Shown: positions 16,057 to 25,281, counted from the first letter of the stretch. The stretch: 64,000 bases of DNA from DASVUS01 sp036388675 (GCA_036388675.1 DASVRI010000025.1:1-64000), one strand, 5' to 3'. The notes: a model not told the origin generated them from the sequence alone. A program made the numbers and translations.

Positions 16057-16893
16057 GAAGTGGTTTCACAACCTAAGATCCTTTTGACTTGTGGTTGTGA
16101 GAAAAGAACATCCACTATTGACCCAGCAGCAGTGGTGCAAGATTGCGCCGTTGCTGCCTGAACTTAAGCCTTCGCCTAAAGGCGGACGGCGCTTTGTTGA
16201 TAATCGTCGTGTGCTCGAAGGTATTTTGTGGGTCTTGAAAACAGGTGCCCGCTGGCGCGACTTGCCGCCGCAGTATCCCTCACCGGCAACCTGTTGGCGC
16301 CGACTGCGCGACTGGGAAGAACAAGATGTCTGGCTCAAGGTGTGGCGCACCTTCATCGAAGAGCTGGATGAGGGTGGACATTTGGAGTGGGAAGAAACCT
16401 TTGCCGACGGCTCGTTTGCTCCGGCCAAAAAAGGGGCGCAGGAGTCGGCAAGACCAAGAAGGGTAAGGGAACCAAGTGGATGGTGGTGGCAGATGGCCAA
16501 GGAGTTCCTTTGGCATCCACGCTGGGCAGTGCATCGCCAGCAGAGGTGAATCTGCTGGAACCAACTTTGGAGACCATGCCGCAGCCTTGGCAGAACAAAG
16601 TGCAGCGCTTGATTTTGGATCGAGGTTACGACAGTGACCCGTTGCGCGAGCGATTGAAGAATAAAGGTGTTGAGATGATTTGTCCACATCGGCGCAACCG
16701 CAAAAAGCCCAAGACGCAGGATGGACGCCCGTTGCGCCGCTACAAGCGGAGGTGGAAAGTTGAGCGCACCTTCGCCTGGCTGGGCAACTACCGGCGCTTG
16801 CTGGTGCGTTGGGAACGTGACCTGGTTGTTTATCGCGGCTTCTTTCATCTGGCTTGTGCGCTCGTCGCTCTCAACAGGTTATGAAACCACTTC
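16057..16893 (+). mobile_element. IS5-family insertion sequence (IS427-like), 837 bp
   Basis: The ends are 18-bp inverted repeats with one mismatch: GAAGTGGTTTCACAACCT at 16057-16074 and its near complement at 16876-16893. Both ends are flanked by TA (16055-16056 and 16894-16895), the likely target duplication. The transposase occupies most of the element in two overlapping frames. The size, end sequences and frameshift are as in the IS427 group of IS5. The element appears intact. It contains no GAGTACTC. Confidence 0.9.
16091..16884 (+). CDS. IS5-family transposase, two frames joined by -1 frameshift
   Basis: The first frame (16091-16549, GTG start) gives the N-terminal DUF4096-like part (KPSPKGGRRFVDNRRVLEG, TGARWRDLPPQYP) and the first catalytic Asp in FADGSFAPAKK. 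The second frame (16387-16884) holds DRGYDSDPLRERL with the second Asp and RRWKVERTFAWLGNYRRL with the Glu of the DDE triad. The frames meet at a run of six A and four G at about 16428-16437, a slippery site at which a -1 slip joins APAKK to RGAGVGKTKKGKG. All three acidic residues are present, so the enzyme could be active. Confidence 0.88.
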
Positions 16894-17606
16894 TAAAAAG
16901 GGTGTTCGCCAGGTGAGACGACAAGACCGCGTTCGGTGATGCGCATGCGGTGTACGTTGGTGTCGTGCTTGGTGCCGCGCATCTTACGGACTTCGATGCC
17001 GCGATAAGTTTGTGCAACATGCAGCACGATGGCGCCCTGCGCGACGAACTGTTCGATGCCAAAGCGCGTGATGTGATCGCTGTCGGGCATTTCGGTGGTG
17101 AGCAGTGTGGTGCAGCCCAATTCTCGCAGCATGGCGCACAGGCGCAGCACATCGCGGCGCAGACTGACCATGTCGCTGTAAGGCAGGCCCAGTGCGGCCA
17201 CCGAATCAAACACGATGCGCCTGGCGTTGACCTGGGTCACGGCATGGTGAATCTCATCGAGCAGAGCATCAATCGAAAGCGGCGCATCCACCTCAAAAGG
17301 AATGGGGCTTTTCAGCAGCACCATCTTCCCTTCACGCACCCACTTGTCCAGGTCCCATCCGTAGCGGCCCATGTCTTGATAAAGGTCGGCAGCCTCTTCT
17401 TCAAGCGTGACGTACACACCGGGTTCGTCGCAAGCTGTGATGCCGTGCTGCAAAAATTGAAAGCCGAAAGTGGTTTTGCCCGAACCGGCACTTCCAGTCA
17501 GCGCCACAATGCGTCCACGGGGAAGACCACCTTCCAACAGCTCATCCAGCCCGTGAATGCCGGTTGGTGTGCGCTCGAATTGGTGTAGGGAAGGGGAAGC
17601 TAACAT
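16893..17606 (-). CDS. KaiC-like RecA-superfamily ATPase, single domain
   Basis: A 237-residue KaiC/RadA-type ATPase. It opens with TPTGIHGLDELLEGGLPRG; Walker A is GSAGSGKTTFGFQFL. The catalytic Glu pair lies in VYVTLEEEAADL, and ARRIVFDSVAALGL is Walker B. It has one KaiC domain and no kinase-like second copy, as in many regulatory KaiC homologues linked to signalling. The IS at 16057-16893 lies exactly at the end. The stop TAG uses the TA target duplication, and removing the IS still leaves TTT-TAG, so the protein is not altered. The gene starts 52 bases after the nucleotidyltransferase stop with GAGTACTC (17618) between. Confidence 0.85.
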   Translation of the reverse strand: MLASPSLHQFERTPTGIHGLDELLEGGLPRGRIVALTGSAGSGKTTFGFQFLQHGITACDEPGVYVTLEEEAADLYQDMGRYGWDLDKWVREGKMVLLKSPIPFEVDAPLSIDALLDEIHHAVTQVNARRIVFDSVAALGLPYSDMVSLRRDVLRLCAMLRELGCTTLLTTEMPDSDHITRFGIEQFVAQGAIVLHVAQTYRGIEVRKMRGTKHDTNVHRMRITERGLVVSPGEHPF

Positions 17607-17658
17607 AAAAGGAAATGGAGTACTCGGATGCAGGTCGTTATTCGCTGTCGGTTCTCAT

Positions 17659-18993
17659 TTACTCGTGCGTCAGGGCATAGCGCTTGGGCATGTCGAGTGT
17701 GGATAAGACGACATGCTCCACCTCCAATGCATAAAGAATGGGATGCACGCGCGAAAACGGTATTTTCGCGGCATCGGCCAGGGCGCGCGCCGTCAGTTCG
17801 CCGAATTCGGCCAGCAACGCGCAGATACGCAGTTGCTCTGCGGAGAGATCTTTGAAAAGAGGCCGGCGTTCCAAGACGCGCTGCAAGTTTTCCAGCTTCT
17901 CCAGGCGCGGTGACACGACTCCGTTCACGACGGTGCCGGGTGCGACCGGCGTCACCGGGCCCACTTTCGAGTGAGCACGCACCTGCACACGCTCGGCGAT
18001 TTCGCAGCCTTCGCCGATGATCGCCATCGGCTCTACCACAGCCCCGGCGCCGATCTGAGTACTCGATGCGACAACGCAATCGCTCAGGCGCGCGCCCTCG
18101 CCAATTGAAACATCATGATACAGCACGCTGCCGGAGATGCGCGAATTGTGGCCCAGCGTGCAACGCTGCGCCACAATCGTGTGTGGGCCGATGACGCAGC
18201 CTTCGCCGATTTTCGTTCCCTCGCCGATCAGGAAAGGCGAAACCAGCGTCGCCGATTCGGGAACGTGAACGCCGGGCGCGATCTCGGCGCGGCCTTTGAT
18301 GTGGTGGTGATTGCCTTCGAGATAGTTGTTGACACGCCCAATGTCGATCCAGTAGCCGCCCATCTGCCAGGCGAAGAAACGCGCGCCACGAGCCATCAGC
18401 CGGGGAAAGAGGTGCAGGGAAAAATCATAGATTTCACCGGCTGATGGTGCATCGTCAAATACCGCTTTTTTCACCATATAAAAGCCGGTGTTGGCCATGT
18501 GGGAAAACGCTTCTTCGGGACGCGGCTTTTCTTGAAAGCGCGTGATGCGGCCCTCGGCATCGGCTGTCACGATGCCGAACTCGCGCGTGTCCTGCACCAG
18601 CATGGTGGCGATCGTGATGTCGGCCTTGCGGGCACAATGAAATTCCACCAGTCGCCGGTAGTCGATGTCGGCTACGGCGTCGCCCTGAATGACAAGGAAA
18701 TCGTCTTCCAGCAAATCAATAATGTTGCGGATGCAACCGGCAGTGCCCAGCGGTTTCTCTTCCTTGATGCAGCGCACCGGCAACGGCAAATCGAGCGTGT
18801 CGAGTTCAGCCCGAATCGTTTCCGCCAAATAATTGGTGGTGATAATGACTTCGCTGCAACCGGCATTGGACAGCGCTTCGATGGTGTGCACCAGCGCTGG
18901 ACGATTGGCGACCGGCAACATTGGTTTAGGAATCGTGTAGGTGAGGGGACGCAATCGCGTGCCCAGTCCACCGGCCAGAATCACAGCTTGCAT
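17659..18993 (-). CDS. NDP-sugar nucleotidyltransferase with beta-helix and C-terminal winged helix
   Basis: A 444-residue protein. Residues 1-230 are a sugar-phosphate nucleotidyltransferase (AVILAGGLGTRLRPLTY, PKPMLPVANRP, IQGDAVADID, GYWIDIGRVNNY), of the glucose- or mannose-1-phosphate type. About 240-375 is a hexapeptide left-handed beta-helix (IGEGTKIGEGCVIGP). The last 65 residues (LSAEQLRICALLAEFGELTARALA) look like a winged helix similar to TrmB-type regulators, which is unusual for this family. It may act as an enzyme with DNA-binding or nucleotide-sensing ability. ATG 18993 is the family start; longer frame upstream is spacer. Probably supplies sugar nucleotides for envelope glycans. 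Confidence 0.85.
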   Translation of the reverse strand: MQAVILAGGLGTRLRPLTYTIPKPMLPVANRPALVHTIEALSNAGCSEVIITTNYLAETIRAELDTLDLPLPVRCIKEEKPLGTAGCIRNIIDLLEDDFLVIQGDAVADIDYRRLVEFHCARKADITIATMLVQDTREFGIVTADAEGRITRFQEKPRPEEAFSHMANTGFYMVKKAVFDDAPSAGEIYDFSLHLFPRLMARGARFFAWQMGGYWIDIGRVNNYLEGNHHHIKGRAEIAPGVHVPESATLVSPFLIGEGTKIGEGCVIGPHTIVAQRCTLGHNSRISGSVLYHDVSIGEGARLSDCVVASSTQIGAGAVVEPMAIIGEGCEIAERVQVRAHSKVGPVTPVAPGTVVNGVVSPRLEKLENLQRVLERRPLFKDLSAEQLRICALLAEFGELTARALADAAKIPFSRVHPILYALEVEHVVLSTLDMPKRYALTHE

Positions 18994-19082
18994 AAGGAAA
19001 GTAACGTTCCGAGTACTCGAACAGCGCCGTAGTGTACATGGCCCGGCATGATGCACTGCATGATGCACTTTATGGTTGGCAT

Positions 19083-19679
19083 TTAGAAATTGATCCACGT
19101 CGGGCGACCAAATAGGCGCTCCAAGACCAGTGCAATGATAAAGCCGATCACCAGTCCCAGTCCCCACGGCACGTAGCGGCGCGTCACAGTGGGCATCGGT
19201 GCATCCGGCACGCTCTGCGTGATGGCGGCGGCTGCAAAATAGCCTTTGAGATTTTGCTGCACGCCCTTAAGTTCGCCGCGCCGCGCCAGCCACGGCACGA
19301 GGATAAAACCGAAGGCCGCCGCGCCATAGAGAAAACCAAAAAGACAAAATGCCCAGCCTTTGAGTGCGCCCACAGCGGCCAGTAATTTAACATCGCCGGC
19401 TTTGGCAAAGCCCAGCATGAACGGCACCCACTGAATCGCCATACCCACCGCCCAACCGACCAGCGCCCATAGCAGCCCCGTCGTGCCGCCGAAAATCGCA
19501 TTGAGCACGATGCCCGCCAGCATGGCCGGAAACGTAATCTTGTTGAGAATCTTGCCGGTTGTGGTGTCGGTGTACGCGCAGTAGACGATTACCAGCAGCA
19601 ACACAGCATCGATCACCATCAGCCCCGCCGGATTGATGCCAACTTGAGCGCCGCTCCACTGTGAAAAATAATAGCCCAT
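19083..19679 (-). CDS. Type IV prepilin peptidase, A24/CpaA-like
   Basis: A 198-residue integral membrane protein with about six hydrophobic segments. The first catalytic Asp is in CAYTDTTTGKILNKIT and the second in AKAGDVKLLAAVGA, the GxGD-type motif of A24 aspartyl peptidases. It lacks the N-terminal methyltransferase domain of PilD, so it resembles the short CpaA/TadV form that cleaves Flp or other prepilins. The loop before the last helix (about 130-170) is extended. The only pilin-like gene in the window is the DUF1559 protein at 37022, and no secretion ATPase is nearby, so its substrate is unknown. Confidence 0.82.
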   Translation of the reverse strand: MGYYFSQWSGAQVGINPAGLMVIDAVLLLVIVYCAYTDTTTGKILNKITFPAMLAGIVLNAIFGGTTGLLWALVGWAVGMAIQWVPFMLGFAKAGDVKLLAAVGALKGWAFCLFGFLYGAAAFGFILVPWLARRGELKGVQQNLKGYFAAAAITQSVPDAPMPTVTRRYVPWGLGLVIGFIIALVLERLFGRPTWINF

Positions 19680-19763
19680 ATCAAAGGATAAAGACGCATC
19701 AATATGGCCAGGCGACGCGAAACCGATTTGAATGGTGAGGAATGTCCTGCGAGTACTCGGAGT

Positions 19764-20876
19764 TCACTGCGCCAGGACAACGACATCAGCGGGCGCGCAG
19801 GCCAGAGTCAGGCTCTCGCCCGCTTGTGGCGCCGTTGTGCCGGGGTTGAGAACCGATACTTTGACATGTCGCCATGTTTCATCAGCGCCAGCTGTCGCGG
19901 TGCCGCCGGTCAGCAAAAGCTGCAACTGCTCGGTTTCGCCCAGATACATGACGCTTTCCAGGCGCGCCGCCAGGCGGTTCACATCCTGAGTACTCGCGTC
20001 GCTTTCGTTCTGCACGCGCCACGCTTCGGGCCGCAGCGAGCACCATACGCTTTGGCCTTCCTGCCAGCCTTGTGTGTCCTGACGGGCGGCGCGCAAAGGG
20101 CCAACAGCGGTCTCCACCAGCATCTCGCGCGCATCAAAGTGCTTCAGCGTGCCCGGAATGAAGTTCGTTTCTCCAATGAACTCAGCGACGAAGCGAGATG
20201 TCGGCAGCCGGTATAGCTCGCGCGGCGTGCCGACCTGCATCAGCACGCCATCTTTCAAAACGGCAATGCGGTCGGCGATGGAAAGCGCTTCGTTCTGGTC
20301 GTGCGTCACATATAATGCGGTAGTGCCGGTTTCGCCGTGCAACCGTTTGATCTCGCGGCGCATTTCGAGGCGCAATTGGGCATCCAGGTTGGAAAGCGGT
20401 TCGTCGAGTAAGAGCACATCGGGGCGAATGACAAGCGCACGCGCCAGTGCGACGCGCTGTTGCTGTCCGCCGGAGAGTTGGTTCGGGTAGCGGTCGGCCA
20501 GGTGTTCGAGACGCACCATTTTGAGCGCCTCCAGGGTGCGGCGTTCGCGCTCTTCACGGGGAACCTTGCGCACCCGTAAACCGTACTCTACGTTGCCTCG
20601 CACCGAGAGATGCGGCCACAGTGCGTAGTTCTGGAACACCATTCCCGTGTTGCGCTTGTGTGGCGGCACGCGGTTCATAGGCCGCTCGTCGAAAGTGAGT
20701 ACTCCCTTATCCGGCGTCAGAAAACCGGCCACCATGCGCAGACAGGTCGTCTTGCCGCAGCCCGAAGGCCCCAGCAAAAAGAACAACTCGCCCTCTTTGA
20801 TGTCGAGGGTGAGATCATTCACGGCTGTCGTCTTGTCGAAAAGTTTGCTGACCTGCTGAAAATGAAGAGAAACCAT
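19764..20876 (-). CDS. ABC transporter ATP-binding protein, MalK/PotA type
   Basis: A 370-residue ATPase of the spermidine/iron/sugar import class. Walker A is GPSGCGKTTCLRMV, the Q-loop region MVFQNYALWPH, the signature LSGGQQQRVALARAL, Walker B VLLLDEPLSNLD, and the switch His VTHDQNEALS. From about residue 235 a TOBE domain follows (FIGETNFIPG, WCSLRPEAWRV), usual for importers. No permease or binding protein for it is adjacent: the neighbouring peptide transporter is divergent and has its own ATPases. It may serve permeases elsewhere. Four GAGTACTC sites lie in or next to it (19751, 19988, 20697, 20896). Confidence 0.85.
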   Translation of the reverse strand: MVSLHFQQVSKLFDKTTAVNDLTLDIKEGELFFLLGPSGCGKTTCLRMVAGFLTPDKGVLTFDERPMNRVPPHKRNTGMVFQNYALWPHLSVRGNVEYGLRVRKVPREERERRTLEALKMVRLEHLADRYPNQLSGGQQQRVALARALVIRPDVLLLDEPLSNLDAQLRLEMRREIKRLHGETGTTALYVTHDQNEALSIADRIAVLKDGVLMQVGTPRELYRLPTSRFVAEFIGETNFIPGTLKHFDAREMLVETAVGPLRAARQDTQGWQEGQSVWCSLRPEAWRVQNESDASTQDVNRLAARLESVMYLGETEQLQLLLTGGTATAGADETWRHVKVSVLNPGTTAPQAGESLTLACAPADVVVLAQ

Positions 20877-21012
20877 AAAGGCGAAGGCCCGGTGCGAGTA
20901 CTCATTAGAAGAATATCAGGGTTGGCGGTGTCGTCCAAGCACCGCGGGCCGTTGATCCTGCGCAGTACACATTAAATTTCGTTAAACTCCAGTGACTGAA
21001 TCTCTCAGGACT

Positions 21013-22911
21013 ATGGAAACCTTCATGCTCCATTCTCAATCCGCTCGCTTTTCTCTTGTTACCTTTTCTAGTCTCGCTTTTGTATGCGCTGCTCTGTTTG
21101 CCGGCTGTGGCGGCAACGAGCAGTTCGCCGGCAACACGGCCACCAATAGCACCGCAGGCAACTCCACGTCCGGCGTGCAGTTGACCAACGCCGAAGAACC
21201 TCCTTCAACGCCGGGTAAATACGGCGGCACGCTCACAGATGACGTAATTTCTGACCCCAAGACGTTTAACTACTGGGTGGCCGCCGAAACGTCCTCCACG
21301 GGTGCAGTCGGGCCGCTTTTTGATGCGCTTATCACTCGCAACGGCTACACGCTGCAATGGGAAGACCAGTTGGCTGAACTGCCTAAGATTTCCGCCGACG
21401 GCCTGACATGGACGTTCAAGCTCAAAGAGGGATTGAAGTGGAGTGATGGCCGTCCTATTACCGCTGATGATGTGATCTTCACCCTGGACGTCATCTACGA
21501 CACCAAGATTCAAACCAATATGCGCGAAAGCCTGTTGGTCGATGTTCCCGATGGCAAAGGCGGTTTCAAGCGCGCGCCGCTGAAGTATCGCAAAGTAGAT
21601 GATCGCACAGTTGAATTCAAGTTTCCCGTGCGCTATGCTCCGGCGCGCGATATTCTCAGCTTTCCTATCGCGCCGCGCCATAAACTCGAAGCGGCTTACA
21701 AAGCCGGACAGCCTGCAAGTACTCGTTTCAACTCGACATGGGGCGTCAATGTCAACGTGAAAGAGTTGGTTTCCAGCGGCGCCTGGCTTCTGCAGGAATA
21801 CGTGCCGGGTCAGCGTTTAGTTTATGTGCGCAACCCCAACTACTGGAAAAAAGACGATCAGGGCCGCCCGCTGCCATACCTGGACCGATTCGTGGTGATT
21901 ATCGTTCCCGACACCAACACGTCAGTATTGAAGTTTCGCGCTGGCGACACTGACCTTCTGCAAATCAGCCAGTACACCGAGTATCCCCAACTAAAGCGCG
22001 GCGAAGCCAAGGGCAACTACAAAATTCACAACACGGGGCCGACGTGGGGCAATAACTATCTTAGCCTCAACATGAACCCGCGTTCGCAGGTGGCGCGCGA
22101 GAAGCCGTACCTCATCGAACTGTTCCGCGATGTGCGCTTCCGCCGCGCTGTATCGCACGCAATCAACCGCGACCGCATGATCAAAAATGTGTTCCTTGGG
22201 TTCGCGCAGCAGATGCACGGCCCGGAATCGCCCGCCAATAAAGCGTTCTTCAACCCGGACGTGACTAAATACGAGTACTCGGTGGAGAAGGCCAAGGCGC
22301 TGCTGAACGAAATTGGGGCGCGCGACACCAACGGCGACGGCATCGTCGAGTACAAGGGCAGACCGGTGCGCTTTAACATCCTGACGAACGTGGAGAACAA
22401 AACGCGCATCTCTATCGCCACCAACATTACCGACGACCTGCGCAAAATTGGTGTCGGCGCGATATTTACACCGGTCAACTTCAACAAACTTGTATCGTAT
22501 CTTGATGCAAAGCCGGAAAAGGGCAAGGCCTATCCGCCGTATAACTGGGAATCGATTGTGCTCGGTTTTACCGGCGGGCCGGAGCCGCACAATGGCCGCA
22601 ACATTTGGAGTAGCAGCGGCAACCTGCACCAGTGGTACCCTTACCAGACCAAACCCGACACACCGTGGGAAGCCGATATCGACCGCATCTTCCGCGAAGG
22701 CGCGCAGGAAATGGACGAGGCCAAGCGCAAGGCGATGTACGGCGAGTGGCAGACTATCGCCAGTGAGCAATTGCCGCTGATTTACACCATCGTCCCCGAA
22801 GGCTTGGTCGCGTTGCGCAATCGCTTCGGCAACGTCAAGCCGTCATCCTCCGGCGTGACGTGGAACCTCGAAGAGATGTATGATCTCAAGGCAACACGCG
22901 ATACACCTTAA
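21013..22911 (+). CDS. Peptide ABC transporter substrate-binding lipoprotein
   Basis: A 632-residue SBP family 5 protein (OppA/DppA type). A signal peptide ends in the lipobox LFAGC followed by GGNEQF, so it is lipid anchored. A short Asn/Thr linker precedes the binding fold. LKEGLKWSDGRPITADDVIFTL is the family motif (quoted as LKWSDGRPITADDV), and FRRAVSHAINRDRMI lies in the C-terminal lobe. ATG 21013 was preferred to GTG 20992 because of the signal peptide length. It is followed after 52 bases by two permeases and two ATPases, giving a complete importer. Confidence 0.9.
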   Translation: METFMLHSQSARFSLVTFSSLAFVCAALFAGCGGNEQFAGNTATNSTAGNSTSGVQLTNAEEPPSTPGKYGGTLTDDVISDPKTFNYWVAAETSSTGAVGPLFDALITRNGYTLQWEDQLAELPKISADGLTWTFKLKEGLKWSDGRPITADDVIFTLDVIYDTKIQTNMRESLLVDVPDGKGGFKRAPLKYRKVDDRTVEFKFPVRYAPARDILSFPIAPRHKLEAAYKAGQPASTRFNSTWGVNVNVKELVSSGAWLLQEYVPGQRLVYVRNPNYWKKDDQGRPLPYLDRFVVIIVPDTNTSVLKFRAGDTDLLQISQYTEYPQLKRGEAKGNYKIHNTGPTWGNNYLSLNMNPRSQVAREKPYLIELFRDVRFRRAVSHAINRDRMIKNVFLGFAQQMHGPESPANKAFFNPDVTKYEYSVEKAKALLNEIGARDTNGDGIVEYKGRPVRFNILTNVENKTRISIATNITDDLRKIGVGAIFTPVNFNKLVSYLDAKPEKGKAYPPYNWESIVLGFTGGPEPHNGRNIWSSSGNLHQWYPYQTKPDTPWEADIDRIFREGAQEMDEAKRKAMYGEWQTIASEQLPLIYTIVPEGLVALRNRFGNVKPSSSGVTWNLEEMYDLKATRDTP

Positions 22912-22963
22912 CTGCACAGGATCGTTCACAGTCCATTAACGTTTGCTACCATCCGAGTACTCG

Positions 22964-23944
22964 ATGCTTCGTTTTATTCTCAAGCGCCTGTTATTACTTG
23001 TTCCGCTGGTCATCGGCATTACACTAGTTTCGTTTTTCGTGATGCAATTGGCTCCGGGCGACTATCTCGATGCGCTGCGTGGCCAGCCGCAAATTCGGCC
23101 CGAAACCATCGAGCGTTTGCGGCGTGAGTTCGGGCTGGTCGAAAACCCAACGCTGTGGGATCAGGCCAAACAATACGGGCGCTGGTTGGGCAATGCAGTG
23201 CGTGGCAACTTCGGCTTCTCGTTCACCTATAAAATCGAGACTTTCGAGCTGATTAAGCAGCGGTTGTATTACACCTTCATTTTGTCGTTGTGGGCGACAG
23301 TGTTCTCATGGGTGGTTGGTATTCCGCTAGGGATTTACGTGGCGCGCAACCGCAACAAGTTTGGTGACCGCGTGGCGAATTTTGTGGCTTTTGCCGGCAT
23401 TTCTCTGCCCGGCTTTTTCATCGCTCTGTTGGCTATGAAACTGGCGCAGCAAACCGGTTGGTTTCCCGTTGGTGGCGCGCAAAGCGTCAACTATGAGAGC
23501 CTATCGCAGTTGGGCAAAATTAAGGACACCGGCTGGCACATGATTTTGCCCGTGTTAGTTTTGGGCACGCGCGGCGTGGCTGGCCTGATGCGCCAAATGC
23601 GCGGCAACCTGCTTGATGTGCTGAGCGAAAATTTCGTTCTGGCAGCACGAGCGCGCGGCTTAGCGGAACGCAAAGTGCTTTATAAACATGCTGTGCGCAA
23701 TTCCATCAATCCGCTGATTACGCTCTTTGGTTATGAACTCAGTGGGCTGCTGGCCGGTGCGGCACTAGTGGAAAACGTCATGTCGTGGCCGGGCCTGGGC
23801 CGCTTGCTACTGGAATCGGTTCAAGCGCAAGATTTGTATGTCGCCATGGGCGCGTTCGTGATGGGCGGCGTTTTACTTATCATTGGTAACCTGATCGCTG
23901 ATATTTTGTTGGCCGTTACCGATCCGCGCATTAAGTTTAGTTAG
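22964..23944 (+). CDS. Peptide ABC transporter permease, DppB/OppB type
   Basis: A 326-residue inner membrane permease. It starts MLRFILKRLLLLVPLVIGIT, the usual first helix, followed by a periplasmic region and five more helices. The EAA-like loop is ARARGLAERKVLYKHAVRNSI, and MSWPGLGRLLLESV near the C-terminus is typical of DppB. ATG 22964 was chosen because it gives the family start. There is no clear Shine-Dalgarno; instead GAGTACTC ends two bases before the ATG (22955-22962). It pairs with the next permease to form the membrane pore. Confidence 0.9.
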   Translation: MLRFILKRLLLLVPLVIGITLVSFFVMQLAPGDYLDALRGQPQIRPETIERLRREFGLVENPTLWDQAKQYGRWLGNAVRGNFGFSFTYKIETFELIKQRLYYTFILSLWATVFSWVVGIPLGIYVARNRNKFGDRVANFVAFAGISLPGFFIALLAMKLAQQTGWFPVGGAQSVNYESLSQLGKIKDTGWHMILPVLVLGTRGVAGLMRQMRGNLLDVLSENFVLAARARGLAERKVLYKHAVRNSINPLITLFGYELSGLLAGAALVENVMSWPGLGRLLLESVQAQDLYVAMGAFVMGGVLLIIGNLIADILLAVTDPRIKFS

Positions 23945-23982
23945 ATTACGTTGCAGATTTCGCCCGTCTTTCGAGTACTCGC

Positions 23983-25281
23983 ATGAAGCGTTCTGACGCG
24001 CCTGAATCAACCAGCACTCCTTCCGGTGATGCCTCGCCGCCCGCCAGCGCGCACGAAGGACAGCTTGTGGCGTCTCCAGCGCTTGGCGAGAATGGGGCGG
24101 TGCCGGAAACACAGGTTATAGGTCAAACGCCGGCGTCAACGCGCGCCACACGACAAGCGCTCACTGGACGCGCGGCGCGTGAATTACCTTCGGTTTCGGC
24201 ATCGCCGATTCAATTGACGTGGCGGCAACTGCGCAAGAATCGCATGGCTGTACTGGGCGGTGTCACGCTGCTCCTGATGTATGCGATGGCGCTGTTCGCG
24301 CCGTTTCTGGCTCCCTACAATCCAACCAATCAAAGTCCGGGCGGACAGAACCTGACTTTCCATCCACCGATGCGCTTGCGCTTTGTTGACCGCGCCGGCA
24401 AGTTTTCGTTGCACCCCTTTGTTTATCAAACGCAGCAACAATTTACTGAAGAACGCGACATCATTTATCCGCCGGTTGCCGAGCAGCCGCGCCCGTTGCG
24501 TTTTTTTGTGCGTGGCTCAGATTACAATCTGTTCGGTCTGATTCCGACTAACGTTCACCTGTTCGGCGTGGATAACGGCTATGTATATCTGCTGGGCACC
24601 GATCAGGAAGGGCGCGACTACTTTTCTCGTTTGCTCATCGGATCGCAGATTTCGCTTTCGGTTGGCCTCATCGCAATTCTGATTACGTTCACGCTCGGTA
24701 TGCTGGTCGGCGGCATCAGTGGCTTTTATGGCGGCGTGGTGGACGATATCATTCAGCGCGGCTGCGAAATCTTGATGAGCGTGCCGGACTTTTACCTGCT
24801 GCTGGCGCTGGCCGCCGCGCTGCCGACCGACTGGGACCCGGTGAAGGTTTACCTGCTGATAATTGTGATTCTCAGCTTTGTGGGCTGGGCCGGGATGGCG
24901 CGCATCGTGCGTGGGCTTGTGCTTTCGGTGCGCGAGCGCGAATATGTGGAAGCTGGACGCGCGCTGGGCGTGGGCGACTTTCGTCTCATTGTGCGGCATA
25001 TTTTGCCGTCCACTTTCACCTATGCGATTGTTGCTGCCACAATGAGCGTTCCGGCTTATATTCTGGGGGAGGCGGGATTGTCGTTTCTGGGGTTGGGCAT
25101 CCGTGATCCGATGCCATCTTGGGGCAACATGCTTTCGACGGCGCAACAGCTCAGCGTGCTTGAACGCTACGAGTGGATTCTGGCGCCGGGATTTATGATT
25201 TTTATTACCACTCTGGCATTCAACTTTTTAGGTGACGGCCTGCGTGACGCGCTCGACCCAAAATCGCGCAAGCTCGGTTAA
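23983..25281 (+). CDS. Peptide ABC transporter permease, DppC/OppC type, long form
   Basis: A 432-residue permease, longer than the usual 290-330. Residues 1-75 are a hydrophilic Ser/Pro/Ala-rich cytoplasmic extension. The first helix follows RKNRMAVLGGVTLLLMYAM. An insertion of about 110 residues then precedes the typical OppC block LLGTDQEGRDYFSRLLIG, as in AppC-like proteins. The EAA loop is EYVEAGRALGVGDFRLIVRHI, and GEAGLSFLGLGIRDP closes the domain. ATG 23983 follows GAGTACTC (23973) by two bases. It starts 38 bases after the dppB-like stop. Confidence 0.88.
   Translation: MKRSDAPESTSTPSGDASPPASAHEGQLVASPALGENGAVPETQVIGQTPASTRATRQALTGRAARELPSVSASPIQLTWRQLRKNRMAVLGGVTLLLMYAMALFAPFLAPYNPTNQSPGGQNLTFHPPMRLRFVDRAGKFSLHPFVYQTQQQFTEERDIIYPPVAEQPRPLRFFVRGSDYNLFGLIPTNVHLFGVDNGYVYLLGTDQEGRDYFSRLLIGSQISLSVGLIAILITFTLGMLVGGISGFYGGVVDDIIQRGCEILMSVPDFYLLLALAAALPTDWDPVKVYLLIIVILSFVGWAGMARIVRGLVLSVREREYVEAGRALGVGDFRLIVRHILPSTFTYAIVAATMSVPAYILGEAGLSFLGLGIRDPMPSWGNMLSTAQQLSVLERYEWILAPGFMIFITTLAFNFLGDGLRDALDPKSRKLG

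Noticed and set aside
16066..16848. 260-codon minus-strand ORF inside the IS
   Set aside because: Antisense of the transposase; the DDE transposase on the plus strand explains the region.
20952..20978. Promoter upstream of the peptide-binding protein (TTGATC and TAAATT)
   Set aside because: The spacing is 15 bases and the -10 element poor; not better than chance.
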